The notes under the pieces were generated by a model that was given only the letters and a program-made list of their open reading frames with translations, was not told where the DNA came from and did not search any database. A stretch of 64,000 nt of DNA from Arenimonas terrae (GTDB lineage: Bacteria > Pseudomonadota > Gammaproteobacteria > Xanthomonadales > Xanthomonadaceae): the NCBI RefSeq assembly GCF_006265115.1, contig NZ_SMDR01000002.1:123743-187742 (forward strand), read 5' to 3'. The translations under genes were made by a program, and so were the position numbers. Positions 31,490 through 44,221 of this stretch are shown piece by piece (within the stretch, counting starts at the first letter, position 1; every line of letters starts with the position of its first letter).

Positions 31490-33280
31490 ATGAACCGCTA
31501 CACCGCCCCCGTGCGCGACATGAAGTTCGCGCTCTACGACGTCATCGAAGCCGACAAGCTCTACCAGAAGCTCGGCGCCGAACACGCCACCCGCGACCTG
31601 CTGGACGCGGTGATGGACGAAGCCGCGCGTTTCACCCAGACCGTGCTGGCCCCGCTCAACGGTGTCGGCGACGAAGCCGGCTGCGTGTTCGACAAGGCCA
31701 CCGGCGACGTCGCCACGCCGCCGGGCTTCAAGGAAGCCTATGCGCAGTTCGTCGAGGGCGGCTGGAGTTCGCTGACCGCGCCCGAGGCCTTCGGCGGCCA
31801 GCACCTGCCGGAAAGTTTCGGTGCCGCGCTCAAGGAAATGATCGACGCGGCCTGCCTGGCCTGGGGCAACTATCCCCTGCTCTCGCACGGCGCCACCGAG
31901 GCGCTCAAGCACCACGGCGAGCCCTGGCAGCAGGAGGTCTTCCTCAAGCCCATCATCGCCGGCCAGTGGACCGGCACGATGTGCCTGACCGAGCCGCACT
32001 GCGGCTCCGACCTGGGCCTGCTCAAGACCAAGGCCGAACCGCAGGCCGACGGCTCGTACAAGGTATCCGGCACCAAGATCTTCATCACCGGCGGCGAGCA
32101 CGACTTCACCGACAACATCGTGCACCTGGTGCTGGCGCGCCTGCCGGACGCGCCGGCGGGCGTGAAGGGCATCTCGCTGTTCATCGTGCCCAAGTTCCAG
32201 GTGGCGCGCGACGGCACGGTCGGCGCGCGCAACGCGGTGCGCTGCGGCTCGATCGAACACAAGATGGGCATCCACGGCTCGGTCACCTGCGTGATGAACT
32301 TCGACGGCGCCCAGGGTTACCTGATCGGCCAGCCGAACAAGGGCCTCAATGCGATGTTCACCATGATGAACACCGCGCGTCTCGCCGTTGGCCTGCAGGG
32401 CCTGGCCCTGATCGACCGCGCCTACCAGAACGCCCTGGCCTACTCGCGCGACCGGCTGCAGGGCCGCGCGCTGTCGGGCGCCAAGAATCCCGACAAGCCG
32501 GCCGACCCGCTGATCGTGCATCCCGACATCCGCCGCATGCTGCTCACCTGCAAGGCCCTCGCCGAAGGCGGCCGCATGCTGGCCCTGCACGCCGCCACCC
32601 TGGTGGACGTGCTCGAGCGTTCGACCGACGCCGAGGAGCGCAAGCAGGCCGACACGCTGCTCGGTTTCCTGACGCCCATTGTCAAGGGCCTGCTGACCGA
32701 ATGGGGCAACGAGTGCACCTACCACGCGCTGCAGTGTTTCGGCGGCCACGGCTACGTGCGCGAATGGGGCATGGAGCAGCTGGCGCGCGATGCCCGCATC
32801 ACCACCATCTACGAAGGCACGACCGGCATCCAGGCCCTGGACCTGCTGGGCCGCAAGACCATGCAGCTGCAGGGCGCGGGCCTGCAGATGTTCCTGAAGA
32901 TGATCCAGGAGTTCTGCACCCGGCACGCCACCGACGCCTCGATGACCGAGTTTGTGCTGCCGCTGGCCGAGATCGCCAAGCAATGGGGCGAGCTGACGAT
33001 GGAAGTGGGCAAGAAGTCGATGGCCAATGCCGACGAAGTGGGCGCGGCCTCGGTGGATTACCTGTTCTACTCGGGCTACGTCGCGCTGGCGTTCTGGTGG
33101 GCGAAAGCGGTGGCGGCGGCCGAGGCCGGCGACCACCCCGCGGGCTTCAAGACCGCCAAGCGCGAGACCGCGCGTTTCTACTTCGCGCGCATCCTGCCGC
33201 GCACGCAGACCCACGCGGCCGCGATGCGCAGCGGCAGCGCCAACCTGCTCGCGCTGGACGCGGCGCTGTTCGACAGCTGA
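31490..33280 (+). CDS. acyl-CoA dehydrogenase, FadE/DmdC-like long form
   Basis: A 596-residue FAD enzyme that forms the trans-2 double bond of an acyl-CoA in beta-oxidation. The FAD- and substrate-binding strings are clear: TGTMCLTEPHCGSDLG, GTKIFITGGEHDF, and FGGHGYVREWGMEQLARD. The catalytic Glu lies in ITTIYEGTTGIQALDLLGRK. It has the N-terminal extension and C-terminal domain of the approximately 600-residue class that includes DmdC and AcdB-like enzymes. Chain-length preference is unknown. A terminator follows. Confidence 0.92.
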   Translation: MNRYTAPVRDMKFALYDVIEADKLYQKLGAEHATRDLLDAVMDEAARFTQTVLAPLNGVGDEAGCVFDKATGDVATPPGFKEAYAQFVEGGWSSLTAPEAFGGQHLPESFGAALKEMIDAACLAWGNYPLLSHGATEALKHHGEPWQQEVFLKPIIAGQWTGTMCLTEPHCGSDLGLLKTKAEPQADGSYKVSGTKIFITGGEHDFTDNIVHLVLARLPDAPAGVKGISLFIVPKFQVARDGTVGARNAVRCGSIEHKMGIHGSVTCVMNFDGAQGYLIGQPNKGLNAMFTMMNTARLAVGLQGLALIDRAYQNALAYSRDRLQGRALSGAKNPDKPADPLIVHPDIRRMLLTCKALAEGGRMLALHAATLVDVLERSTDAEERKQADTLLGFLTPIVKGLLTEWGNECTYHALQCFGGHGYVREWGMEQLARDARITTIYEGTTGIQALDLLGRKTMQLQGAGLQMFLKMIQEFCTRHATDASMTEFVLPLAEIAKQWGELTMEVGKKSMANADEVGAASVDYLFYSGYVALAFWWAKAVAAAEAGDHPAGFKTAKRETARFYFARILPRTQTHAAAMRSGSANLLALDAALFDS

Positions 33281-33302
33281 TCCGGACGCGGCGCGACATC
33301 GG

Positions 33303-33332
33303 GGGCCCGCCGCCTGGCAGGCCCTTCTTTTT
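33303..33332 (+). terminator. terminator after acyl-CoA dehydrogenase
   Basis: GGGCCCGCC pairs with GGCAGGCCC with one mismatch around a 4-base loop, followed directly by TTCTTTTT. A good intrinsic terminator. Confidence 0.85.
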
Positions 33333-33417
33333 GGCGTCGTTCGCGTCCCGTCGACAAATATGAACGCGAGGAATCGGGTTTCGCCGGGCTCCGTTCGCGC
33401 GGGCCTACACTCCGGGC

Positions 33418-35370
33418 ATGGAACCGCGCACCGCCCCACCGCAGGAGCACGGCACTGCGCCGCGACGCCGCCACCAGGCGCTGGCGCTGCTTGCGCTGCT
33501 GCTCCTGCTGCTGTGGCTGCTGTTCGACTGGAACTGGTTCAAGGGCCCTATCGAACGCCGCGTTGAAGCGGCGACCGGCCGCGAGTTCCGCATCGAGGGC
33601 GACCTCGACGTGGACTGGGCCTGGATGCGTCCGACCGTCATCGCCGACGGCGTGGTCCTGGGCAACGCCGACTGGGCCGACACACCGGAGATGTTCCGCG
33701 CCGGCCACGCGGCGATCGAATGGTCGCTGTGGCCGATGCTGCGCGGCGACTGGCACCTGACCGCGGTACGGCTGGAGTCTCCGGTGCTGAACCTGCAGCG
33801 CGACGCCGAGGGCCGCGCGAACTGGGATTTCGACGACCCAACGCCAGCCGACGATACGCCCGCGGACCTGCCGCGCATCGACCAGCTGCACGTCGAGGAC
33901 GGACGCTTCACCTTGCGCGAGGCGGAACTGCGCACCGACCTGGCCGTCGCCGTGCGCAGCGTGGACGAGCCCGACGCGCAGGGCGCCGCGGCGCCGCTGG
34001 TGCTGTCCGGCGACGGCCGCTACCGCGGCAATGCCTTCACGCTTCAGGGCCGCATTGATTCGCCGCTGGCCCTGGCCGAAGACGGCAAACGATTCCGCGT
34101 CGACCTGGAGGCGCGCGCCGGCAAGACGCGGGCCCGCGCCTTCGGTGGCCTCGACCGGCCGCTGCAGCTGCAGGATTTCGACCTGGGCTTCGAGATCGCC
34201 GGCGCCGACATGGCCCAGCTTTACCCGCTGCTGGGCCTGGCGATCCCGCGCACTTCGGCCTATTCGCTCGAGGGCAAGCTGACCCGAACCGGCGCCGTGT
34301 GGGGCTATCGCGACGTCAGCGGCGTGGTCGGAGATTCCGACCTTGCCGGCCAGATCAGCGTGGACACCGGCCGCGAGCGCACCCTGCTCACCGCCGACCT
34401 CGTATCGAAAAATCTGGACTTCGACGACCTCGCCGGCTTCATCGGCGGTACGCCGCGCCAGGGCGAAGGCAACCGCCCGACCCCGCCGACCACCACCGGC
34501 CGCCTGTTCCCGGCCAAGACCTACGACCTGTCCAAGCTGCGCTCGATGGACGCCGACGTGCGCCTGCGCGCCAACCGCCTCAATGCCCCGGGCCTGCCGC
34601 TCGAGGCGATGGACGCGCACCTGGTGCTGGTGGGCGGCGACCTGCGCCTGGATCCGCTCGACTTCGCCGCCGCCGGCGGCGACATCGCCGCGCGCGTGCA
34701 CCTGGATGCGCGGTCGGATCCGATCGCCGCCGACATCGACCTGCGCGGAAGACGCCTTGAGCTTCCCAAACTTTTCCCGAAGGCGGCGCCGGAAAGCACC
34801 GGACGCGTCGGCGGGCGCGTCCGCATCGGTGGGCACGGCAATTCGATCGCGGCGCTGATGGCCACGGCCGACGGCGACATCGGTGTGGCCATGGGCCCGG
34901 GCCGCATCAGCAACCTGACCCTGGAGCTGGCCGGCCTGGACATCGCCGAGGCGCTGAAATTCCTGATCGGCAAGGACAAGGTGGTGCCGGTGCGCTGCGG
35001 CTTCGCCGACTTCAAGGTCAAGGACGGCGTGATGCAGACCCGCGCCTTCGCCTTCGATACCACCGACACCCTGCTGCTGGCGGAGGGCGAGATCCACCTG
35101 GGCACCGAGCGCCTGGACCTGCTGCTCAAGCCGCGCCCAAAGGACGCGAGTCCCTTCAGCCTGCGCTCGCCGCTGCGCGTGCGCGGCACCCTGCTCGACC
35201 CGAGCATCCGACCGCAGGGCGGTCCGCTGTTCCTGCGCGGCGCGGCCGCGGCGGCGCTGTATGCGGTCGCCCCGCCGGCGGCCCTGCTGGCCCTGATCGA
35301 GACCGGCCCGGGCGAAAATGCCGACTGCGGGCGCGGGGCCGACGCCCCGGCGGAGAAACCGGCGCCCTGA
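33418..35370 (+). CDS. AsmA family protein
   Basis: A 650-residue protein with an N-terminal membrane anchor (about 20-37, ALALLALLLLLLWLLF), then the AsmA N-terminal domain (KGPIERRVEAATGREFRIEGDLDVD, GVVLGNADWADTPEM) and, at the end, the conserved AsmA_2 domain (LLLAEGEIHLGTERLDLLLKPRPKD, followed by PLRVRGTLLDPSI). AsmA-like proteins span the periplasm and take part in phospholipid transport and outer-membrane assembly. Unlike the short relative at 25408, both terminal domains are complete here. Single gene between two terminators. Confidence 0.9.
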   Translation: MEPRTAPPQEHGTAPRRRHQALALLALLLLLLWLLFDWNWFKGPIERRVEAATGREFRIEGDLDVDWAWMRPTVIADGVVLGNADWADTPEMFRAGHAAIEWSLWPMLRGDWHLTAVRLESPVLNLQRDAEGRANWDFDDPTPADDTPADLPRIDQLHVEDGRFTLREAELRTDLAVAVRSVDEPDAQGAAAPLVLSGDGRYRGNAFTLQGRIDSPLALAEDGKRFRVDLEARAGKTRARAFGGLDRPLQLQDFDLGFEIAGADMAQLYPLLGLAIPRTSAYSLEGKLTRTGAVWGYRDVSGVVGDSDLAGQISVDTGRERTLLTADLVSKNLDFDDLAGFIGGTPRQGEGNRPTPPTTTGRLFPAKTYDLSKLRSMDADVRLRANRLNAPGLPLEAMDAHLVLVGGDLRLDPLDFAAAGGDIAARVHLDARSDPIAADIDLRGRRLELPKLFPKAAPESTGRVGGRVRIGGHGNSIAALMATADGDIGVAMGPGRISNLTLELAGLDIAEALKFLIGKDKVVPVRCGFADFKVKDGVMQTRAFAFDTTDTLLLAEGEIHLGTERLDLLLKPRPKDASPFSLRSPLRVRGTLLDPSIRPQGGPLFLRGAAAAALYAVAPPAALLALIETGPGENADCGRGADAPAEKPAP

Positions 35371-35376
35371 AACGAC

Positions 35377-35406
35377 GAAACCCGCCGGTGGGCGGGTTTC
35401 CTCTTT
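35377..35406 (+). terminator. terminator after asmA-like gene
   Basis: A perfect 10-bp stem GAAACCCGCC / GGCGGGTTTC with loop GGTG, then CTCTTT. It faces the tRNA-Pro gene that ends on the other strand. Confidence 0.85.
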
Positions 35407-35442
35407 CGCATTCCCGTGGGGTTTCGGGAAGGCTTCACGAAT

Positions 35443-35519
35443 TGGTCGGGACGGTGAGATTCGAACTCACGACCCCTAGCACCCCATGCTAGTGCGCTAC
35501 CAGGCTGCGCTACGCCCCG
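35443..35519 (-). tRNA. tRNA-Pro (GGG)
   Basis: A 77-base cloverleaf with encoded CCA on the minus strand. Acceptor CGGGGCG pairs with CGTCCCG (one G-T); anticodon arm CTAGC-ATGGGGT-GCTAG gives anticodon GGG; T-loop TTCGAAT. A TATAAT box lies upstream at 35553-35558. It closes the thrS-to-merR block as in many Gammaproteobacteria. Confidence 0.97.
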
Positions 35520-35572
35520 ATTCGTGTTTTCCCGGCCGGGGCCGGGCTGGCGATTATACGGAAAACTTCGCC

Positions 35573-35929
35573 TCAGCGGCGCAGCAGCTGCAGGACTTCT
35601 TCCAGCTCCATGCGCACCTGCTTGACGATCTGGGCCGACATGCTGGTCTCGGACCGGCCGGCCTCGCCTTCCAGGCGCTGGCGGGCGCCGGAGATCGTAT
35701 AGCCCTGTTCGTACAGCAGACCGCGGATCTGCCGGATCATCAGCACGTCGTGGCGCTGGTAATAGCGGCGGTTGCCGCGCCGCTTCACCGGCTTGAGGCT
35801 GGTGAACTCGGTTTCCCAGTAGCGCAGCACGTGCGGCTTGACGTCGCACAGCTCGCTGACCTCACCGATGGTGAAGTAGCGCTTCGCCGGGATCGGCGGA
35901 AGTTCTCGGTTACTGCCCGGATCCAGCAT
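35573..35929 (-). CDS. MerR-family regulator next to ihfA
   Basis: A 118-residue DNA-binding protein with a MerR winged helix-turn-helix: [27 protein letters not shown] at about 16-42, then [23 protein letters not shown]. There is no C-terminal metal-binding Cys cluster. This ihfA-linked MerR-like protein is conserved across Proteobacteria; its target is unknown. It overlaps the end of ihfA by 20 bases, so the two are coupled. Confidence 0.93.
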   Translation of the reverse strand: MLDPGSNRELPPIPAKRYFTIGEVSELCDVKPHVLRYWETEFTSLKPVKRRGNRRYYQRHDVLMIRQIRGLLYEQGYTISGARQRLEGEAGRSETSMSAQIVKQVRMELEEVLQLLRR

Positions 35930-36209
35930 AAGCCTCCACGCGCTCCTTCAGCTTTTGGCCAGGGCGGAAGGTGACCACGGTGCGAGCGGAGATCGGGATC
36001 TCCTCACCGGTCTTGGGATTGCGGCCGGGACGCTGGTTCTTCTGGCGCAGGTCGAAGTTGCCGAAGCCCGACAGCTTGACCTGCTGCCCACGCTCCAGCG
36101 CTTCCCTCAACACGTCGAAGAAGGAGTCCACGAATTCTTTGGCCTCGCGCTTGTTCAGACCGACTTCTTCGAACAAGCGCTCGGCCATTTCGGCCTTGGT
36201 CAATGCCAT
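35910..36209 (-). CDS. ihfA: integration host factor subunit alpha
   Basis: IHF-alpha dimerises with IHF-beta and bends DNA sharply at specific sites. The protein has 99 residues, with [27 protein letters not shown] at the N-terminus and the DNA-binding arm [24 protein letters not shown] carrying the Pro that intercalates. It follows pheT by 35 bases, the conserved pheS-pheT-ihfA order. Confidence 0.98.
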   Translation of the reverse strand: MALTKAEMAERLFEEVGLNKREAKEFVDSFFDVLREALERGQQVKLSGFGNFDLRQKNQRPGRNPKTGEEIPISARTVVTFRPGQKLKERVEAYAGSGQ

Positions 36210-36244
36210 TTACCACCCCTGTTTCACGCCGTCGCCGGCGTTTG

Positions 36245-40073
<3,829 letters not shown>

Positions 40074-40085
40074 TTTCTATTCTCC

Positions 40086-40289
40086 TCAGAGGTACGGCAG
40101 CATGCGGTCCAGACGGCCCGCGTCTTCGGCACGAACGTGGTTCGTCTGCCGGAGATTGCGCTTCCGCTTGGTCGCCTTCTTGGTGAGGATGTGGCTACGG
40201 TTGGCGTGGCCAGCCTTGTACTTGCCGGAAGCGGTCTTCCGGAAGCGCTTGGCGGCCGCCCGATTGGTCTTGATCTTGATCTTGGCCAT
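40086..40289 (-). CDS. rpmI: 50S ribosomal protein L35
   Basis: A 67-residue basic ribosomal protein (AKIKTN-type start [19 protein letters not shown], then [13 protein letters not shown]). ATG 40289 is right because the family starts there; AAGGGA is the ribosome-binding site. The preceding 244-base interval to infC holds an 8-bp hairpin and little else that I can assign. Confidence 0.98.
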   Translation of the reverse strand: MAKIKIKTNRAAAKRFRKTASGKYKAGHANRSHILTKKATKRKRNLRQTNHVRAEDAGRLDRMLPYL

Positions 40290-40454
40290 GGTCGTCCCTT
40301 TGGGGTTTTCTTGATTACTGGCCTGGGCGGTGGCTCGCGCCACACTTTCCGTCCTGCCCGTGCCGGCTTGTAAGTCTTTGATTCCGCGAAGAATCTATGA
40401 CAGGTCCATGACGGTTCTGCCCGATGGACTGGGCCCGGGAACCGCACCGGGGAC

Positions 40455-40474
40455 CCACCGGAATCCCGGTGGGC
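40455..40474 (-). other. hairpin in infC-rpmI interval
   Basis: A perfect 8-bp stem CCCACCGG / CCGGTGGG with a 4-base loop. In the E. coli operon this interval carries the L20 autoregulation structure, so a regulatory role is possible; without a T-run it is not a clear terminator. Confidence 0.4.
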
Positions 40475-40533
40475 CGCGAATTATGCAGGAAAAGCAGTGA
40501 CTTGGGCAAGCCGGGCGAGCCGCCCGGCCGGGG

Positions 40534-41061
40534 TCACTTCTTCTTGGGCGCGACCATCATGATCATCTGGCGGCCTTCCAGGCGCGGGCGCTGCTCGATG
40601 ATCACTTCGTCGCCCAGGTCGAGCTCGATGCGCTTGGCCATTTCCAGACCCAGCTCCTGGTGGGCCATCTCGCGGCCCTTGAAGCGGATGTTGACCTTGA
40701 CCTTGTCGCCCTCTTCCAGGAAGCGGCGCAGGTTGCGGAGCTTGATGTTGTAGTCGCCATCGTCGGTGGTCGGGCGGAACTTGAGTTCCTTGATCTCGAC
40801 GATCTTCTGCTTCTTCTTGGCGGCGTTCGCCTTCTTCTGCAGGTCGAACTTGTACTTGCCGTAATCCATGATGCGGCAGACCGGCGGATCCGCGGTCGGC
40901 TGGATTTCCACCAGGTCGACGCCGGATTCCTCGGCCAGCGCGAGCGCTTCGTCGCGCGTCAGCACACCGACCATCTCGCCATCCAGGCCGATCACGCGTA
41001 CGCGCGGGACCCGGATCTCGAGGTTCTTACGGTTGCCCTTGTCAGAAGATGAAGTATTGAT
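40534..41061 (-). CDS. infC: translation initiation factor IF-3, AUC start
   Basis: IF-3 binds the 30S subunit and checks initiator tRNA and start codon. With an AUC start at 41061-41059 the protein has 175 residues and a family-like N-terminus: [24 protein letters not shown]. An AGGA site lies 8 bases before AUC. No ATG, GTG or TTG gives a complete N-domain; the first GTG in frame (40995) would lose about 22 residues. The linker [11 protein letters not shown] and the C-domain ([20 protein letters not shown]) are clear. Rare AUU, AUC or AUA starts let IF-3 repress its own synthesis in E. coli and relatives. Confidence 0.95.
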   Translation of the reverse strand: MNTSSSDKGNRKNLEIRVPRVRVIGLDGEMVGVLTRDEALALAEESGVDLVEIQPTADPPVCRIMDYGKYKFDLQKKANAAKKKQKIVEIKELKFRPTTDDGDYNIKLRNLRRFLEEGDKVKVNIRFKGREMAHQELGLEMAKRIELDLGDEVIIEQRPRLEGRQMIMMVAPKKK

Positions 41062-41103
41062 TCGCTTGTTCCTATGTTGTCCGATCCGATCCGGCCGCCT
41101 GCA

Positions 41104-43011
41104 TCAGGCAACCGGGCCATTCTCCGCATGCAGCCGGGCGATGAAGTCTTCCAGAGCCATCGACCCCAGGTCCTCCCCGGACCGCGTGCGCACCGCAATC
41201 ATCCCATTTTCCTTCTCGCGGTCGCCAACCACCAGCAGGTACGGGACTTTCTGCATCGTGTGCTCGCGGATCTTATAGCCGATCTTCTCGTTCCGCAAAT
41301 CGGCCTTGACCCGGAAGCCTTGATTCTCAAGGGTTTTCCGGACGGTCTCGACCCAGTCGGACTGGGCGTCGGTGATGTTCATGACCACGGCCTGGACCGG
41401 GGACAGCCAGGCCGGGAAGGCGCCGGCGTGGTTCTCGACCAGGATGCCGATGAACCGCTCCATCGAACCGACGATGGCGCGATGCAGCATCACCGGGTGC
41501 CGCTTGGCCGAGGTGTCGTCCACGTATTCGGCACCCAGGCGGCCCGGCATCATGAAGTCGACCTGCATGGTGCCCAGCTGCCAGGTGCGGCCGATGGCGT
41601 CCTTGAGGTGGTACTCGATCTTCGGGCCGTAGAAGGCGCCCTCGCCCGGCAGCTCCTCCCAGGCCACGCCGCAGGCCGACAGGGCGGCGCGCAGGGCGGC
41701 CTCGGCCTTGTCCCAGGTGGCGTCGTCGCCCAGCCGGTTTTCCGGGCGCAGGGCGATCTTGATCTGCACGTCCTGGAAACCGAAGTGCTCGTACACCTTC
41801 AGCGCCTGCTGGTGGAAGGCGGTGACCTCGGACTCGATCTGGTCCTCGGTGCAGAAGATGTGGCCGTCGTCCTGGGTGAAGCCGCGCACGCGCAGGATGC
41901 CGTGCAGCGCGCCCGAGGGCTCGTTGCGATGGCAGGCGCCGAACTCGCCGTAGCGGATCGGCAGGTCGCGGTAGCTGTGCAGGCCCTGGTTGAACACCTG
42001 CACGTGGCCCGGGCAGTTCATCGGCTTGAGCGCATAGGTGCGCTTCTCCGACTCGGTGAAGAACATGTTTTCCTTGTAGTTGTCCCAGTGGCCGGACTTC
42101 TTCCACAGGGACACGTCGAGGATCTGCGGGCAGCGCACTTCCTGGTAGCCGGAAGCGCGGTAGACCTTGCGCATGTACTGCTCGACCACCTGCCAGAGCT
42201 GCCAGCCCTTGGGGTGCCAGAACACCAGGCCCGGGGCCTCTTCCTGGATGTGGAACAGGTCGAGCTGCTTGCCGATCTTGCGGTGGTCGCGCTTCTCGGC
42301 TTCCTCGAGCTGGGTGAGGTAAGCCTTGAGGTCCTTGTCGTTGAGCCACGCGGTGCCGTAGATGCGGCTGAGCATCTGGTTGTTGCTGTCGCCGCGCCAG
42401 TAGGCGCCGGCGACCTTCATCAGCTTGAACGCGCGCAGCTTGTCGGTGCCCGGCACGTGCGGGCCGCGACACAGGTCGGTGAACTCGCCCTGCGTGTACA
42501 GCGACAGGTCTTCGCTGGCCGGGATCGATTGAATGATCTCGGCCTTGTAGTGCTCGCCGATGCCCTTGAAGAAGGCCACGGCCTCGTCGCGCGACTTCAC
42601 GCTGCGGGTGACCGGCAGCGCTTCCTTCACGATCTTGAGCATCTCGGCCTCGATGGCCGGCAGGTCCTCGGGCGTGAACGGGCGCTCGTAGGCGAAGTCG
42701 TAGTAGAAGCCGTTGTCGATGACCGGGCCGATGGTGACCTGGGTGCCGGGGAACAGGCGCTGCACGGCCTGGGCCAGCAGGTGCGCGGTGGAGTGGCGCA
42801 GCACGTCCAGGGCGTCGGGATGTTTGTCGGTGACGATCTCGAGTGCGGCGTCGTGGTCGATGCGGAAGCTGGCGTCCACCAGCTTGCCGTCGACCTTGCC
42901 GCCCAGCGCGGCCTTGGCCAGGCCTGGGCCGATGGACAGCGCGACCTCAGCGACGCTGACGGGATGTTCGAACGGGCGGCGGCTGCCGTCGGGAAGCGTG
43001 ATGTTGATCAT
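41104..43011 (-). CDS. thrS: threonyl-tRNA synthetase
   Basis: Charges tRNA-Thr and edits Ser-tRNA-Thr. From ATG 43011 the protein has 635 residues: TGS domain ([19 protein letters not shown]), editing domain ([17 protein letters not shown] with HxxxH), class II core with zinc ligands in [10 protein letters not shown] and around [13 protein letters not shown], and the C-terminal anticodon domain. The longer N-terminus in frame is not family-like. A 185-base leader with a promoter, a small ORF and a terminator precedes it, indicating transcriptional attenuation. It heads the infC-rpmI-rplT-pheST block. Confidence 0.97.
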   Translation of the reverse strand: MINITLPDGSRRPFEHPVSVAEVALSIGPGLAKAALGGKVDGKLVDASFRIDHDAALEIVTDKHPDALDVLRHSTAHLLAQAVQRLFPGTQVTIGPVIDNGFYYDFAYERPFTPEDLPAIEAEMLKIVKEALPVTRSVKSRDEAVAFFKGIGEHYKAEIIQSIPASEDLSLYTQGEFTDLCRGPHVPGTDKLRAFKLMKVAGAYWRGDSNNQMLSRIYGTAWLNDKDLKAYLTQLEEAEKRDHRKIGKQLDLFHIQEEAPGLVFWHPKGWQLWQVVEQYMRKVYRASGYQEVRCPQILDVSLWKKSGHWDNYKENMFFTESEKRTYALKPMNCPGHVQVFNQGLHSYRDLPIRYGEFGACHRNEPSGALHGILRVRGFTQDDGHIFCTEDQIESEVTAFHQQALKVYEHFGFQDVQIKIALRPENRLGDDATWDKAEAALRAALSACGVAWEELPGEGAFYGPKIEYHLKDAIGRTWQLGTMQVDFMMPGRLGAEYVDDTSAKRHPVMLHRAIVGSMERFIGILVENHAGAFPAWLSPVQAVVMNITDAQSDWVETVRKTLENQGFRVKADLRNEKIGYKIREHTMQKVPYLLVVGDREKENGMIAVRTRSGEDLGSMALEDFIARLHAENGPVA

Positions 43012-43072
43012 GGGGCTCTCGTTGCTCCCGCGCCGGAAGGGCGGCGGGTCTGGCTGGATGGCGGCGGGCAAG

Positions 43073-43095
43073 AAAAAAGGGCGCCAGGCGCCCTT
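43073..43095 (-). terminator. intrinsic terminator in thrS leader
   Basis: On the minus strand AAGGGCGCC pairs with GGCGCCCTT (effective 8-bp stem, 3-base loop), followed by an unbroken run of T (plus-strand A at 43073-43078). It lies 62 bases before the thrS start codon and after its promoter, so it must be read through or prevented for thrS to be expressed. Confidence 0.85.
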
Positions 43096-43122
43096 CGCGG
43101 ATGCGGGACCTGGTCGGCGCGA

Positions 43123-43146
43123 TCAGTGAAGGGCGGTAGTGCTCAT
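43123..43146 (-). CDS. candidate thrS leader peptide (MSTTALH)
   Basis: A 7-codon ORF in the thrS leader reading M-S-T-T-A-L-H-stop, with two adjacent Thr codons (ACT ACC). It begins about 50 bases after the predicted transcription start and ends 28 bases before the terminator stem. Its last codons contain CGCCCTTC, exactly complementary to GAAGGGCG in the 5' arm of the terminator, so an alternative pairing is possible. The ribosome-binding site is weak (GAG 9 bases upstream). The Thr codons fit regulation by threonine supply, but a chance ORF cannot be excluded. Confidence 0.4.
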   Translation of the reverse strand: MSTTALH

Positions 43147-43202
43147 GTCGCACGCTCGGCGCCGGTTTCCCGGGGCCACCTTGTTTTTGCCGTGACGGTG
43201 CA

Positions 43203-43231
43203 AAGGTAGGGCCGGGGCCGCTGAAAGTCAA
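43203..43231 (-). promoter_or_regulatory. sigma70 promoter of thrS
   Basis: On the minus strand TTGACT (plus 43226-43231) and TACCTT (plus 43203-43208) are separated by exactly 17 bases. Start of transcription is expected near 43196, giving a leader of about 185 bases. Confidence 0.8.
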
Positions 43232-43285
43232 TGAATTCAGGCGTTTCCGGCTAGACTCGGACCCAGGCCCACCGGGATTTCGCAC

Positions 43286-44221
43286 ATGGCGCAGAGCATC
43301 CACGATTTCCACGACGACCCCCGAAACGCCGACATCCGCATCTGGATCAACGGCCAGCTCAAGCCCCGGGCCGAGGCCACGGTGTCGGTGTTCGACAGCG
43401 GCTTCGTGCTGGGCGACGGGGTCTGGGAGGGGCTGCGGGTGGTCTCGGGGCAGCCGGTGTTCCTGGACGAGCACCTGGACCGGCTGTTCGAGGGCGCCAA
43501 GGCGATCGCCATGGACATCGGCCTGGACCGCGCCGGGCTCACCCGCGCCATCCGCGAAACCCTGGCCGCCAACGGCATGCACGACGGCGTGCACCTGCGC
43601 CTGATGGTCACCCGGGGCGTGAAGCGCACGCCCTACCAGGACCCGCGCGTGACCGTCGGCCCCGGCACCATCGTGATCATCCCGGAGTTCAAGACCGCCA
43701 AGCCCGAAACCGTGGCCACCGGCCTGACCCTGTTCACAGCGCACGTGCGCCGAGGCTACCCGGACGTGCAGGACCCAAAACTCAACAGCCACAGCAAGCT
43801 CAACTGCATCACCGCCTGCATCCAGGCCTATACCGCCGGCGCCGACGAGGCGCTGATGCTGGACCCGCACGGCTTCGTCGCCACCTGCAACTCGACCCAC
43901 TTCTTCATCGTCCGCAAGGGCGAGGTGTGGACCTCGACCGGCGACTACTGCCTGGCCGGCATCACCCGCGCCAACGTGCTGCGGGTCTGCCGCGAGGCCG
44001 GCATCCCCTGCTTCGAGAAGAACTTCACCCTGGCCCAGGCTTATTCGGCCGAAGAGGCCTTCACCACGGGCACCTTCGCCGGCGTGGTGCCGGTGCGTTC
44101 GATCGACGGCCGGGAGATCGGAGACGGCAGGCCGGGGCCGATGGTCGCGCGGCTGCAGGGCCTGTATCGCGAACTGGTGCAGCGCGACGTGCTGCTTCGC
44201 GCGGCGGAGCGCCTGGCATGA
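43286..44221 (+). CDS. class IV aminotransferase (BCAT / D-amino-acid type)
   Basis: A 311-residue PLP enzyme of fold type IV. The Schiff-base Lys171 is in LNSHSKLNCI, and the PLP-binding Glu lies in DEALMLDPHGFVATCNSTHFF; the GITRANVL and TTGTFAGVVPV segments are the phosphate-binding parts. The family covers branched-chain, D-alanine and aminodeoxychorismate enzymes, and the sequence does not decide among them. It overlaps the next gene by 4 bases (ATGA). A similar aminotransferase fused to a sulfotransferase-like domain is known in plants, so the pair probably acts together. Confidence 0.88.
   Translation: MAQSIHDFHDDPRNADIRIWINGQLKPRAEATVSVFDSGFVLGDGVWEGLRVVSGQPVFLDEHLDRLFEGAKAIAMDIGLDRAGLTRAIRETLAANGMHDGVHLRLMVTRGVKRTPYQDPRVTVGPGTIVIIPEFKTAKPETVATGLTLFTAHVRRGYPDVQDPKLNSHSKLNCITACIQAYTAGADEALMLDPHGFVATCNSTHFFIVRKGEVWTSTGDYCLAGITRANVLRVCREAGIPCFEKNFTLAQAYSAEEAFTTGTFAGVVPVRSIDGREIGDGRPGPMVARLQGLYRELVQRDVLLRAAERLA

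Noticed and set aside
28606..31491. A 961-codon minus-strand frame across four small plus-strand genes
   Set aside because: The protein has low-complexity His/Gln/Arg composition, and the plus-strand genes have ribosome-binding sites, signals and known families.
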